DNA of 64,000 nt from Streptomyces caeruleatus (lineage in GTDB: Bacteria; Actinomycetota; Actinomycetes; Streptomycetales; Streptomycetaceae), in the NCBI RefSeq assembly GCF_001514235.1, contig NZ_KQ948934.1, positions 1-64,000 of the forward strand, in the 5' to 3' direction. Below, piece by piece: positions 53,987 to 62,159 of this stretch (positions within the stretch are counted from its first letter, which is position 1; every line of letters begins with the position of its first letter). A model generated the notes under the pieces. The model saw nothing but the letters and a program-made list of their open reading frames with translations, did not search any database and was not told the DNA's origin. The position numbers were made by a program, and so were the translations under genes.

Positions 53987-54012
53987 GGAATCTTTACCGC
54001 CGACCGGACGTT
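53987..54012 (+). promoter_or_regulatory. Sigma-R promoter of rbpA
   Basis: GGAAT at 53987-53991 and GTT at 54010-54012 are separated by exactly 18 bases, the sigma-R (thiol-oxidative stress) consensus. rbpA is an established sigma-R target in S. coelicolor, supporting the call. Confidence 0.9.
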
Positions 54013-54073
54013 GACCGGATGACGACGACAGCGACACCTGTCCTGTGGGCGACAAGCCCGGGAGGCACGATTC

Positions 54074-54448
54074 ATGAGTGAGCGAGCTCTTCGCGGCACG
54101 CGCCTCGTGGTGACCAGCTACGAGACGGACCGCGGCATCGACCTGGCCCCGCGCCAGGCCGTGGAGTACGCATGCGAGAAGGGGCACCGGTTCGAGATGC
54201 CCTTCTCGGTCGAGGCGGAGATCCCGCCGGAGTGGGAGTGCAAGGTCTGCGGGGCCCAGGCACTCCTCGTGGACGGCGACGGCCCTGAGGAGAAGAAGGC
54301 CAAGCCCGCGCGTACACATTGGGACATGCTGATGGAGCGGCGTACCCGCGAGGAACTCGAAGAGGTCCTCGAGGAACGGCTCGCCGTTCTCCGCTCCGGG
54401 GCGATGAACATCGCGGTTCACCCCCGAGACAGCCGTAAGTCCGCCTAG
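54074..54448 (+). CDS. rbpA: RNA polymerase-binding protein RbpA
   Basis: A 124-residue actinobacterial RNA polymerase-binding protein that binds principal sigma factors and stabilises the open complex. Residues Cys34, His38, Cys56 and Cys59 (CEKGH and CKVCG) form the zinc site. The C-terminal sigma-interaction part (ARTHWDMLMERRTREELEEV) is intact. GGGAGG precedes the ATG. It is driven by a sigma-R promoter and followed by a strong terminator. Confidence 0.97.
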   Translation: MSERALRGTRLVVTSYETDRGIDLAPRQAVEYACEKGHRFEMPFSVEAEIPPEWECKVCGAQALLVDGDGPEEKKAKPARTHWDMLMERRTREELEEVLEERLAVLRSGAMNIAVHPRDSRKSA

Positions 54449-54489
54449 TCCCCACGGGGGCTTGGGCGGAACGACCAGGCAACGAGTAA

Positions 54490-54533
54490 CCGCGGGCGTC
54501 GTACGTGAAGGTGACGTACGACGCCCGCGGTTT
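54490..54533 (+). terminator. Strong intrinsic terminator after rbpA
   Basis: Perfect 17-bp stem (CCGCGGGCGTCGTACGT with its complement) across a 7-base loop GAAGGTG, followed by TTT. Confidence 0.92.
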
Positions 54534-54560
54534 GGCGTGCCCTGACAGGGGTGCCCAAAG

Positions 54561-54595
54561 AAAGAGGCCCGGCGCTCGATGGCGCCGGGCTTCTT
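54561..54595. terminator. Bidirectional terminator between rbpA and fxsA
   Basis: AAGAGGCCCGGCGC pairs with GCGCCGGGCTTCTT with one wobble across a 6-base loop. A-rich and T-rich flanks make it work in both directions for the convergent genes; it ends 8 bases from the fxsA stop. Confidence 0.8.
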
Positions 54596-54602
54596 TGACG
54601 CG

Positions 54603-55157
54603 TCAGCGCGTCAGCGGCGGCCTCGGCTCCTGCGGGGCGTCCCCGGGCTCCTCCCTGATGACCTCGCCCTGGACGACCTTGCCGTCGGGGCGGTGCATAC
54701 GGGCCTGCTGGAAGGCGTCACCGAGCGAACCCGAGGTCGCCTCGCGCAGCTTGCGCTCGAACGTCCGCTCCGCAAGACGGCTCACCGCCTTCTGGACCGG
54801 CGGGATCAGCAGGAGCAGACCCAGCGCGTCCGAGACCAGGCCCGGCAGCATGATCAGCAGGCCGCCCAGCATCATCAGTCCGTTGCCACCGCCGCTGGTC
54901 GGGGTGCCGCCGCGCTGCAGCGCCTCGTTCAGCGCCTGGAAGGCCCGTCGGCCGGCCCGCTTGATCACCACCGAGCCGAGCACGAGACCGGCGAGCAGCA
55001 GCAGGAACACCACGAGCCCGCTCGTCGCGCCCGCGACCACGGTGAGCAGCCAGATCTCCAGCACCAGCCAGGCGGCGACGCCCAGCGGCAGAAAGGTGCG
55101 CAGCCGGGAGCGCCGGGGCCGGGCGGGGTAGGTGGGGGTCGGTGCGCCAGTCGTCAT
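54603..55157 (-). CDS. fxsA: FxsA family membrane protein
   Basis: A 184-residue membrane protein of the FxsA family (named from suppression of F-plasmid exclusion of phage T7). Hydrophobic helices include LPLGVAAWLVLEIWLLTVVA, LVVFLLLLAGLVLGSVVI and LMMLGGLLIMLPGLVSDALG, the last being the family signature. The C-terminal tail is cytoplasmic and charged. It lies between rbpA (convergent) and ppm1. Confidence 0.88.
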   Translation of the reverse strand: MTTGAPTPTYPARPRRSRLRTFLPLGVAAWLVLEIWLLTVVAGATSGLVVFLLLLAGLVLGSVVIKRAGRRAFQALNEALQRGGTPTSGGGNGLMMLGGLLIMLPGLVSDALGLLLLIPPVQKAVSRLAERTFERKLREATSGSLGDAFQQARMHRPDGKVVQGEVIREEPGDAPQEPRPPLTR

Positions 55158-55228
55158 GCGTCCAGTGTGCCTGGGCCCGGCTCAGCGCGGGATAAGGGGA
55201 CAGGACGAGCGGGACCGGCGGGCGGAAG

Positions 55229-56041
55229 CTACGACTGCCGGGGCGGCGACGACGGTTTCGTACGGCTCATCAGCTTGCCGACCCGCTCCTGCGCACCCCA
55301 CGACGTGACCCGCCACAGCGCCTCGACCAGGATGTCGCGGCTCATCTTCGAGTCACCGAGTTCGCGTTCGACGAAGGTGATCGGCACCTCGACGACATGG
55401 AAGCCGGCCTTGACCGCGCGCCGGGCGAGGTCGACCTGGAAGCAGTAGCCCTGGGAGGCGACGTCGTCGAGGCCGAGGCCCTGCAGGGTCTCGCGGCGGA
55501 AGGCGCGGTAGCCGCCGGTGATGTCGCGCAGCGGCAGGTCCAGGGCGAGCCGGGAGTAGAGGCTGCCGCCGCGGGAGATGAACTCGCGGGACTTGGGCCA
55601 GTTCACGACCCGGCCGCCGGGCACCCAGCGGGAGCCGAGGACGAGGTCGGCGCCCTTGAGGGCGGTCAGCAGCCGGGGCAGTTCCTCGGGCTGGTGGGAG
55701 CCGTCGGCGTCCATCTCGATCAGGACGCCGTAGTCGTGCTCGATGCCCCAGCGGAAGCCGGCGAGGTAGGCGGCGCCGAGACCCTCCTTGCCCTTGCGGT
55801 GCAGGACCTGGACGTGGTCGTCCTCGACGGCCAGTTCGTCCGCGAGCTTGCCGGTGCCGTCGGGGCTGTTGTCGTCGGCGACGAGCACGTGCGCGTCGGG
55901 GACCGCCTTGCGGACCCGGCCGACGATGCTCTTGATGTTCTCCGCCTCGTTGTAGGTCGGGATGATCACCAACGCCGTGCCGAGCGGCCCGAACTGCCTC
56001 CCCCGGTGCTGTGCCCCGAGAGTCCCGTCGCCGTCGTTCAC
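55229..56041 (-). CDS. ppm1: Polyprenol phosphate mannosyltransferase (Ppm1-type)
   Basis: A 270-residue GT2 enzyme that transfers mannose from GDP-mannose to polyprenol phosphate, the donor for protein O-mannosylation in Streptomyces. LVIIPTYNEAENIKSIV, DDNSPDGTG and the metal motif EMDADGSHQP are present, along with DITGGYRAFRRETL. It has no Lnt or C-terminal membrane domain. The GTG at 56041 is chosen for its AAGGGG ribosome site and normal family length. Confidence 0.92.
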   Translation of the reverse strand: MNDGDGTLGAQHRGRQFGPLGTALVIIPTYNEAENIKSIVGRVRKAVPDAHVLVADDNSPDGTGKLADELAVEDDHVQVLHRKGKEGLGAAYLAGFRWGIEHDYGVLIEMDADGSHQPEELPRLLTALKGADLVLGSRWVPGGRVVNWPKSREFISRGGSLYSRLALDLPLRDITGGYRAFRRETLQGLGLDDVASQGYCFQVDLARRAVKAGFHVVEVPITFVERELGDSKMSRDILVEALWRVTSWGAQERVGKLMSRTKPSSPPRQS

Positions 56042-56595
56042 TGCTGCCCCTTCATGTCCGTCCGCAGACGTCCACCATAGTGGGCGCGGCCTGCGCTGAC
56101 GCGACAGCACGTTCGTATGGTGGTGTCGATTCCACAAGAGCGGGGTAAGCATGCGTTTTCTGTGTGCGGACGCCGCCGTGCCTGCTGCGGATGGGGGCCC
56201 GGCGCCCTTCGGGCCGACCTGGGACCCGCTGGCTGCGGATCGACCGAAAGCCGTTGTCTACTGAGCTCCCGGGCCCCACCCGGGTCACACCTCCCCGACC
56301 GGCCGGAACGTTCCGTCGTCGCCGCGCGGGCACTGAGCCTGGCTCCCAGTGACGGTGCCCCGGTGCGGCACACCGTCCCTGACCCAGCGGCGTTGCGACG
56401 GGTTCCCGGAAGTTCCGCGGTTGCCCGGTCGGGCGTCCGGTGGTGGACCCGGCCGAACCTACCGGCCCCGGGCGTCCGCCTGTCAACAGCCCTTTGACCT
56501 GCGGGTATTCACCCAATGCGCTGGTCAGGGCAGAGGATGCGCAGGTCGCGCCGACGGGTGGCGCGCGATGATCGGGTTCGCGCCACCCCGGTAGA
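56042..56595. other. 554-bp intergenic region, no firm gene
   Basis: Between the ppm1 start and the amidohydrolase stop (both minus strand). It should hold the ppm1 promoter. The only candidate is a 37-codon plus-strand frame, ATG at 56151 to stop at 56264, with GCGGGG upstream; codon bias is weak. No structured RNA that I can name is evident. Confidence 0.35.
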
Positions 56596-58200
56596 TCACT
56601 CGCCCGGCCGTACGAAGACCGTTCGTCCGCCCACGACCGTGCGCAGGCAGGTGGGGAGGTCCCGGCCCGGGCTCAGGTCGGGCAGTCCGGGCGTGCCGGA
56701 GCGGGGGTCGGTCGACCAGCGCGCGACCCGGTCGTCGGGGGCCTGGACCACCAGTTCCTCGGTGCGCCACACGGCGTAGTCGGCGGGCGCGCCCGGCACC
56801 AGGACGCCCGCGTCGTCGCGCCCGACCGCCCGCCAGCCGCCGCGCGTGTGCGCCGTGAACGCGGCGCGCACGGAGACCCGGTGCTCGGGCGTGCGATGGA
56901 AGGCCGCCGCGCGGACCGTGCCCCAGGGGTCGAGCGGTGTGACGGGGCTGTCGGAGCCGAACGCGAGGGGTACGCCGGCGCGCAGCAGGGCCGCGAACGG
57001 GTTGAGGGAGCGGGCGCGTTCGGCGCCCAGGCGCTGGGCGTACATGCCGTCCTCGCCGCCCCACAGCGCGTCGAAGGCGGGCTGGACGGAGGCCGTCAGG
57101 CCCAGCTCGGCGAAGGCCGCGACGGTCTCGGGGGTGAGCATCTCGGCGTGCTCGACGCGATGCCGGGCGGCGCGGACACGGGCGAGGCCGACCTTCTGCG
57201 CGGCGGCCCGCACGCCCTCCACGACGGCGGTCACGGCGGCGTCGCCGATCGCGTGGAAGCCCGCCTGGAGGCCGGCCTCGGTGCAGTCGACGACATGGGC
57301 GGCGACGGCGGCCGCGTCCAGGTAGGCGGTGCCGGTGTGCCCCGCGTCGGCGTACGGCTGGTGCAGACAGGCGGTGTGCGAGCCGAGGGCGCCGTCGACG
57401 AAGAGATCACCGGCTGCGCCGACCGCGCCCAGCTCCCGCGCCTTGCGCACGTCCTGTTCGGCCCAGTAGCCGACGACGCGCGGCCCGGCCTCGTCGCCGG
57501 CCAGCCGGAGCAGGCCGCTGAAGTCGTCCTCGGAGGAGATGTCCGGTCCCCCGCACTCATGGACGGTGCCGATCCCGAGGGACGCGGCGTGCGCGAGCGC
57601 GGCCCGCTGGGCCTCGACGCGCTGGGCGGGCGTGAGGGAGGCCAGCGCGGTGGCGCGTACGGCGTGATGGGCGTCGGCGACGAGCGGCCCGTCGATCGCG
57701 CCGGGGCCGCCCGGCGTCATGTCCAGCAGGGCGGTGGTGACGACCGCCGAGTGGACGTCGATCCGGGAGAGGTAGAGGGGACGGCCACCGGCGGCCTCGT
57801 CGAGCTCGGCGCGCGTCGGGGGCCGCCCACCGGGCCAGCGGGCGGCGTCCCAGCCGTGCCCGAGGAGCACGCGGTCGTCGGGCCGGGCGGCGGCGAACTC
57901 CCGCACGAGACCGAGAGCCGCCTCCAGAGTGGGCGCACCGGACAGGTCGAGACCGGTGAGGGCGAGACCCGTGGCGGTGGTGTGCACATGAGCGTCGGTG
58001 AACGCGGGCGTGACCAGCGCCCCGTCCAGATCGACGACCTCGTCCACCCCGTCGGCAAAGGCGTCAGCGGCCCCCTCGGACCCGACCCAGGCGACCTGCC
58101 CCCTTTCCACGACCATGGCGGTGGCGAAGGGATCGGCGGGGCTGTGGACTTCCCCTCGGCGGAGCAGGACGGTCTTCGGCTGGGCGGTGCTGTCACTCAT
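56596..58200 (-). CDS. Amidohydrolase (YtcJ/amidohydrolase family 3)
   Basis: A 534-residue metal-dependent hydrolase of the YtcJ type. TPAFTDAHVHTTATGLALTG carries the HxH ligands; LSRIDVHSAV, FHAIGDAAVTAVV, RVEHAEMLTP and FGSDSPVTPLDPWG follow in the family order with the catalytic Asp. It should cleave an amide or cyclic amide; substrate unknown. The ATG at 58200 is selected as the domain start. Confidence 0.88.
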   Translation of the reverse strand: MSDSTAQPKTVLLRRGEVHSPADPFATAMVVERGQVAWVGSEGAADAFADGVDEVVDLDGALVTPAFTDAHVHTTATGLALTGLDLSGAPTLEAALGLVREFAAARPDDRVLLGHGWDAARWPGGRPPTRAELDEAAGGRPLYLSRIDVHSAVVTTALLDMTPGGPGAIDGPLVADAHHAVRATALASLTPAQRVEAQRAALAHAASLGIGTVHECGGPDISSEDDFSGLLRLAGDEAGPRVVGYWAEQDVRKARELGAVGAAGDLFVDGALGSHTACLHQPYADAGHTGTAYLDAAAVAAHVVDCTEAGLQAGFHAIGDAAVTAVVEGVRAAAQKVGLARVRAARHRVEHAEMLTPETVAAFAELGLTASVQPAFDALWGGEDGMYAQRLGAERARSLNPFAALLRAGVPLAFGSDSPVTPLDPWGTVRAAAFHRTPEHRVSVRAAFTAHTRGGWRAVGRDDAGVLVPGAPADYAVWRTEELVVQAPDDRVARWSTDPRSGTPGLPDLSPGRDLPTCLRTVVGGRTVFVRPGE

Positions 58201-58280
58201 GAGGAACAGTCTCGCGCCTCGCGCCGACCCCTCGGTACGCAGGTCCCGCACGTACTGCACGGACGGCGACCGCAACGCCC

Positions 58281-58330
58281 CAGGGGCGCGGGGAACTGCG
58301 CGATCAACCACGAACGACCCGCGGCCGACG
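58281..58330 (+). repeat. Streptomyces intergenic repeat, copy 2
   Basis: CAGGGGCGCGGGGAACTGCG followed by CGATCAACCACGAACGACC, a sequence type found between many Streptomyces genes. The copy at 35921-35985 shares AGGGGCGCGGGG and CAACCACG. It lies between the Lrp and amidohydrolase genes. Confidence 0.55.
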
Positions 58331-58368
58331 AACGACCGACAGCCCGGCGGCGATGAGTCCCCCGTGAA

Positions 58369-58809
58369 TCAAACCCGCGGCGGCCGCGCCTCGTACGGCG
58401 TGGACAGCACCACCGTCGTCCGCGTGGACACCCCCGCCAACGACCGGAGCCGAGCCAACAGCTCCTCCAGCTCGTGCGGCGTGGCCACCCGGACCTTGAG
58501 GATGTAGTTCTCGTCCCCGGCCACGCTGTGACAGGCCTCGATCTCGGGCACTCCGGCCAGCCGGTCCGCGATGTCGTCCGGCGCGCTGGGATCGAACGGT
58601 TTCACCGAGATGAACGCGGTCATGGGCAGCCCCACGGCCTCGGGGTCCACGACCGCGGCATACCCACGGATGACGCCCCGCTGCTCCAGCCGCCGCACCC
58701 GCTGGTGCACGGCCGATGTGGACAGGCCCGTGGCCTTGCCCAGGTCGGTGTAACTCATCCGCCCGTCCTTGACGAGCAGCTGCACGATCTGCCGGTCCAG
58801 CTCCTCCAT
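58369..58809 (-). CDS. Lrp/AsnC-family regulator
   Basis: A 146-residue regulator: winged helix at residues 1-60 (KDGRMSYTDLGKATGLSTSA, VHQRVRRLEQRGVIRGY) and a RAM ligand domain (ACHSVAGDENYILKVRVATP). These form octamers that bind amino acids. It is upstream of the amidohydrolase gene in the same direction, with a repeat element between. Ligand unknown. Confidence 0.92.
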   Translation of the reverse strand: MEELDRQIVQLLVKDGRMSYTDLGKATGLSTSAVHQRVRRLEQRGVIRGYAAVVDPEAVGLPMTAFISVKPFDPSAPDDIADRLAGVPEIEACHSVAGDENYILKVRVATPHELEELLARLRSLAGVSTRTTVVLSTPYEARPPRV

Positions 58810-59076
58810 GACGAAGAACCTACAGTGCGCTTGATCTCCTCGGATACCTGAGCAGCGCAGGTCATACCCGGTTTGTGATCTGGCCGCCGGAACCCGGTGC
58901 GCCACCTGAGGGACCAAGCGGCAGCGCCCGGCACCTGCGGGCGGCATGTGACGAAGGCCACAGGCCCCGAACAGCCTCCGTGATGCTCCCGTGATTAACG
59001 CCGAGAGCAGGCGGGAAGTGCTTGCTGTGGTCGAGGCCGCAGTGCCGTCACGGCCCAGCCCGAGGGGGAGAACCCA

Positions 59077-59511
59077 ATGCAGAGTCTTAAGCGCCCTGGT
59101 CGAACCGCACCCAAGCGCCTCCAGGCAGTTGTCGAGCCCGAGCCGGAGGGCGTCGAACCCGACGCCTTCGACGACGAACTCGACGCGTACGACACCTTCG
59201 AGATGTTCCGGGTGATCTGCCCGGACTGCGCGCAGCCCATCGCCCTGCTGGCCGACGAGGAGGTCCTGCCGGAGCACGCGCTGTGCGCCTCGCCGTGGAA
59301 CCCGTTCGGTCTGACGGTCTGCGCGGGTACGGGCCGCAGGGCCGCCGAGGCCCGCTCCGCGGACGAGTCGCCGGAGCCCCAGGAGCAGGACACCGCCCTT
59401 CTGTTGACGCTCCCTCAGGGGCTGGACTGGCGGACCCAGCCCTTCTCGCACGTCGGCGGCCCGGGCTCGCGCCCCATCAGGGTCCCGGTCATGCGCCGGC
59501 AGGCCGCCTGA
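59077..59511 (+). CDS. Conserved hypothetical zinc-knuckle-like protein
   Basis: A 144-residue acidic protein of unknown function. A single CPDC pair plus ALCASPWNPFGLTVCAG gives four cysteines that could bind zinc. GGGGGAG precedes the ATG. It is divergent from the Lrp gene and convergent with the kinase-like gene. Confidence 0.75.
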   Translation: MQSLKRPGRTAPKRLQAVVEPEPEGVEPDAFDDELDAYDTFEMFRVICPDCAQPIALLADEEVLPEHALCASPWNPFGLTVCAGTGRRAAEARSADESPEPQEQDTALLLTLPQGLDWRTQPFSHVGGPGSRPIRVPVMRRQAA

Positions 59512-59551
59512 GCGCACACCGCTCCGCGCGGCGGCGTCGACGTCGCATCGC

Positions 59552-60649
59552 TCATTTCCAGTAGCTGCCCTGCACCATGGCTCGCAGGCTGCCGTGGTGC
59601 AGGATCAGTGTGTCCGGGTCCGCCGGGACGGCGACTTCGCCGAAGTGGGCCTGGCGGTAGGCGATCCGCAGCATGACGACGGCGTGCCGCAGAGCGGCGT
59701 ACAGCGTGTGGAAGTCCATGTCGTGCGGCGTGTGGCCGGTGAGGTCGGCGTAGCGCTCCTCGATCCGTTCGCGGCGCAGGAAGTCCGGCAGTCCGCGCTG
59801 TCCGAAGGCGGCCGTCAGGTCCTGGAAGAAGCGGTGCAGATAGATCGTCCAGCCGAGGTCGACCTCGCGCGGTGCGAGGGCCGCCATCTCCCAGTCGAGG
59901 ACGGCGGCGGGTTCGAACCCGGCGTAGACGATGTTCCCGATGCGTGCGTCTCCCCAGGTGAGCACGGGTGGGCACGGGTCGCGCGGCCAGAGCTCCTCCA
60001 GCCGGGCGAACGCGTCCTCGATCAGCGGTGAGCGGGCGCGTCCGTCAACCACCCATTCGTAGTAACCGCGTTGGGACGTGACATGGTGTCGCAGTGCGTC
60101 ACCGTCGCCCGGAAGGGTGAGCAACTCGGCCTGCGCCAAGGGAACTTGGTCGTGCAGCCGGGCCAGCACTCCGATCGTGGCCGCTTCCAGGCGCTCGCGC
60201 TCCTCGTCGCTCGCCGCGTGCAGCCAGTTGCCCTCGTAGGTGTACGGCATGACGTCCGGCGGCACCCGTCCGTCGACGCGCTCCATGACGAAGAAGGGCG
60301 CGCCCAGCGGGCCGGGGTCCTCCTCCAGCCAGAGCACCTTCGGCACCGGCACATCCGTGTGCTCGGCGACGACGCGCATCGTCCGGTACTGGCGCGGCAT
60401 GTCGTACACCGGGAAGACGGTGTACGCCGCCGGGTCCGCCGCGAGCCGCAACGCGCAGGTGCGCAGCGGTGGTTCGGGGTGCTCGATGTCGAAGAGCAGG
60501 GTCTCGCTGGACATGCCGTTCGACTCGGGGACCGTGACGCCGACCGCCTTGGCGCCCGGCAGCCGGGTGCCCAGCCAGGCGGTGAGGCGGCGGGTGAGTT
60601 CCTCGGGGTCGCGGGTGCTGGTGCGCGGACGGGGTGCCGTGGCTGCCAT
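59552..60649 (-). CDS. APH-like phosphotransferase (ACAD10/11-type kinase)
   Basis: A 365-residue aminoglycoside phosphotransferase-fold protein. The Brenner-type loop is LTWGDARIGNIVYAGF with Asp and Asn, Trp replacing the usual His, and LDWEMAALAPREVDLGW supplies the second Asp. This variant is the ACAD10/11-like group linked to hydroxyacyl-CoA breakdown rather than drug resistance. It starts 12 bases after the 369-aa gene, with which it shares a palindromic operator. Confidence 0.85.
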   Translation of the reverse strand: MAATAPRPRTSTRDPEELTRRLTAWLGTRLPGAKAVGVTVPESNGMSSETLLFDIEHPEPPLRTCALRLAADPAAYTVFPVYDMPRQYRTMRVVAEHTDVPVPKVLWLEEDPGPLGAPFFVMERVDGRVPPDVMPYTYEGNWLHAASDEERERLEAATIGVLARLHDQVPLAQAELLTLPGDGDALRHHVTSQRGYYEWVVDGRARSPLIEDAFARLEELWPRDPCPPVLTWGDARIGNIVYAGFEPAAVLDWEMAALAPREVDLGWTIYLHRFFQDLTAAFGQRGLPDFLRRERIEERYADLTGHTPHDMDFHTLYAALRHAVVMLRIAYRQAHFGEVAVPADPDTLILHHGSLRAMVQGSYWK

Positions 60650-60661
60650 GGAGCGAACCCC

Positions 60662-61771
60662 CTACGGTGCGACCGACTTGAAGTCCGTGAACCCGCTCGG
60701 GTCGTGCCGTCCGAACGAGCCGTGCTCGAAGATGCCGTGCCCGACCCGGCCGTCGAGACGGAACCGCGCGGCGTGGTCGGTGACGCCGTACGCGGCGAGC
60801 GGGTGGGCTGCGGGGTCGGCGAGGTCGTAGGTACGGCGATCCGTCCACCCGCGGCCGCGCCAGGTGCCGTGCTGCCAGTCGTCGGCGGGCGGGTAGCCGG
60901 CGCCTACGGCGAGCGGGGAGGAGGCCAGGATCTCCACCTGAAGCTCCTCGGGCTTGCGGACGTCGCCGAGGTGGACGAGGGCGCGTTGCGGGTGGCGGGT
61001 GCCGGGGCGGTAGGTGATCTCGGCCTGGGGCCAGCCCAGTTGGCGGTCGCGGTGACCGGGACGGACCATCGTCGCCTCGCTGAGCGTGCGATGTCCGTCG
61101 GCGTCCTCCTGGACGATCACCATCAGGAACCGGTCCTCGAAGCGCACCGGGCACCAGATCCAGTGGAAGCCCTCGGTCGGGTGCTCCTCGGCGTACCGCC
61201 CGCCCTCCTCCCCGGGTATGGGGCGCACTCCCCAGCTGCGGTCACGGGTCCCGGTCCACTCGGCGGGCGTGACCCGGAACTCCTCTCCGCCGGCGCGCAC
61301 GACGCCCGCCACGCCGCCCGCCTGGACGAAGCGGCGCCCTTCGAGAGTGAGCCGGTCGCCGCGGCGCTGGAGGTGGTGGGGCTCCCAGAGCGCGGGGAAG
61401 TCGGCGGTCCAGGTGAGGTCGTACGACAACTCCTCGTCGTCGCACGTCAGGCGCAGCCGTCGCAGGGGTTCCCCGACCTCGATGCGCAGCGGCCCGACGG
61501 CGAGCCGCATCCGGTCCTCACCGAGGGCGTCCGACGCCCGCACGGCGTGCAGCCGGTCCCCCACGCGCAGGGTCGCGTACGCGTCCATCACCCCGGCGTT
61601 CGGGTACACCCCGAGGCCGAGGATCAGCAGGGCGCGTCCCTGGTGGTCGAGGACGTGGAAGATGCAGCGGTCGTAGGCGTTGCGGTCGCTGGTCGCGACG
61701 TACTTCATGGACAGCGGCACCTGGTGCACCGGGTACTCGTCGAGCGCGACGGGGCGGTCGTCGTCGGCCAC
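60662..61771 (-). CDS. Conserved hypothetical, lipid-catabolism-associated
   Basis: A 369-residue soluble beta-rich protein of unknown function; segments such as MKYVATSDRNAYDRCIFHVL, GTRDRSWGVRPIPGE and FHWIWCPVRFEDRFLMVIVQ suggest a lipocalin/AttH-like fold. The GTG at 61771 is chosen for GGGAGG; upstream frames lack a site. It is co-transcribed with the APH-like kinase. The operator at 61798-61812 links it to the thiolase pair at 9.7 kb. Confidence 0.75.
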   Translation of the reverse strand: MADDDRPVALDEYPVHQVPLSMKYVATSDRNAYDRCIFHVLDHQGRALLILGLGVYPNAGVMDAYATLRVGDRLHAVRASDALGEDRMRLAVGPLRIEVGEPLRRLRLTCDDEELSYDLTWTADFPALWEPHHLQRRGDRLTLEGRRFVQAGGVAGVVRAGGEEFRVTPAEWTGTRDRSWGVRPIPGEEGGRYAEEHPTEGFHWIWCPVRFEDRFLMVIVQEDADGHRTLSEATMVRPGHRDRQLGWPQAEITYRPGTRHPQRALVHLGDVRKPEELQVEILASSPLAVGAGYPPADDWQHGTWRGRGWTDRRTYDLADPAAHPLAAYGVTDHAARFRLDGRVGHGIFEHGSFGRHDPSGFTDFKSVAP

Positions 61772-61797
61772 GGCATACCTCCCTGGAGGCGGCTGGG

Positions 61798-61812
61798 CTG
61801 ACGGTACGTCAG
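61798..61812. promoter_or_regulatory. Palindrome matching the thiolase-operon operator
   Basis: CTGACG-GTA-CGTCAG is a perfect 6-3-6 repeat 27 bases upstream of the GTG at 61771. It matches the core of the 9659-9675 site in both arms and spacing, differing only in the 3-base centre. Confidence 0.6.
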
Positions 61813-61910
61813 ACATCGACCGGTGACCAGAGCGGGAGCCGGACGGCCGTGAACTCACGCCCGATTCCCGCGGGCGGTGACTTGTCCCGCCACCTCCGCG
61901 TTGCCCTGGT

Positions 61911-62159
61911 ATGCCCCCCACCTATTCAGCGACCGGGCCTCAGCGCCGCGTCTTCGTGCCGCGCCCCGCGGGAGCACTGGCGCCGGCGCCTCCGCAGCAA
62001 CCGGATCCGCCCATCTACCGCGAGCTGATGCGCACCTGGGCCGACCGTGGCCGCACCCTGCCCGGGCGCCACGACCCGGAGTGGATCCGGCTCGCGGCGC
62101 CGACGGTCAAGCACGGTCAGTTCAGCGTCCCTCGGGACCTGCTAGGTGACGGGCGATGA
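61911..62159 (+). CDS. Small conserved hypothetical protein
   Basis: An 82-residue Pro/Arg-rich protein; PDPPIYRELMRTWADRGRTL then PGRHDPEWIRLAAP looks like a conserved core. No named domain. Its 3' end overlaps the convergent acyl-CoA dehydrogenase gene by 38 bases, which makes the end, or the gene, somewhat uncertain. Confidence 0.6.
   Translation: MPPTYSATGPQRRVFVPRPAGALAPAPPQQPDPPIYRELMRTWADRGRTLPGRHDPEWIRLAAPTVKHGQFSVPRDLLGDGR

Noticed and set aside
59552..60649. Aminoglycoside resistance kinase
   Set aside because: The WGDARIGN loop and the lipid-type neighbour fit the ACAD10/11-like group rather than drug-modifying enzymes.
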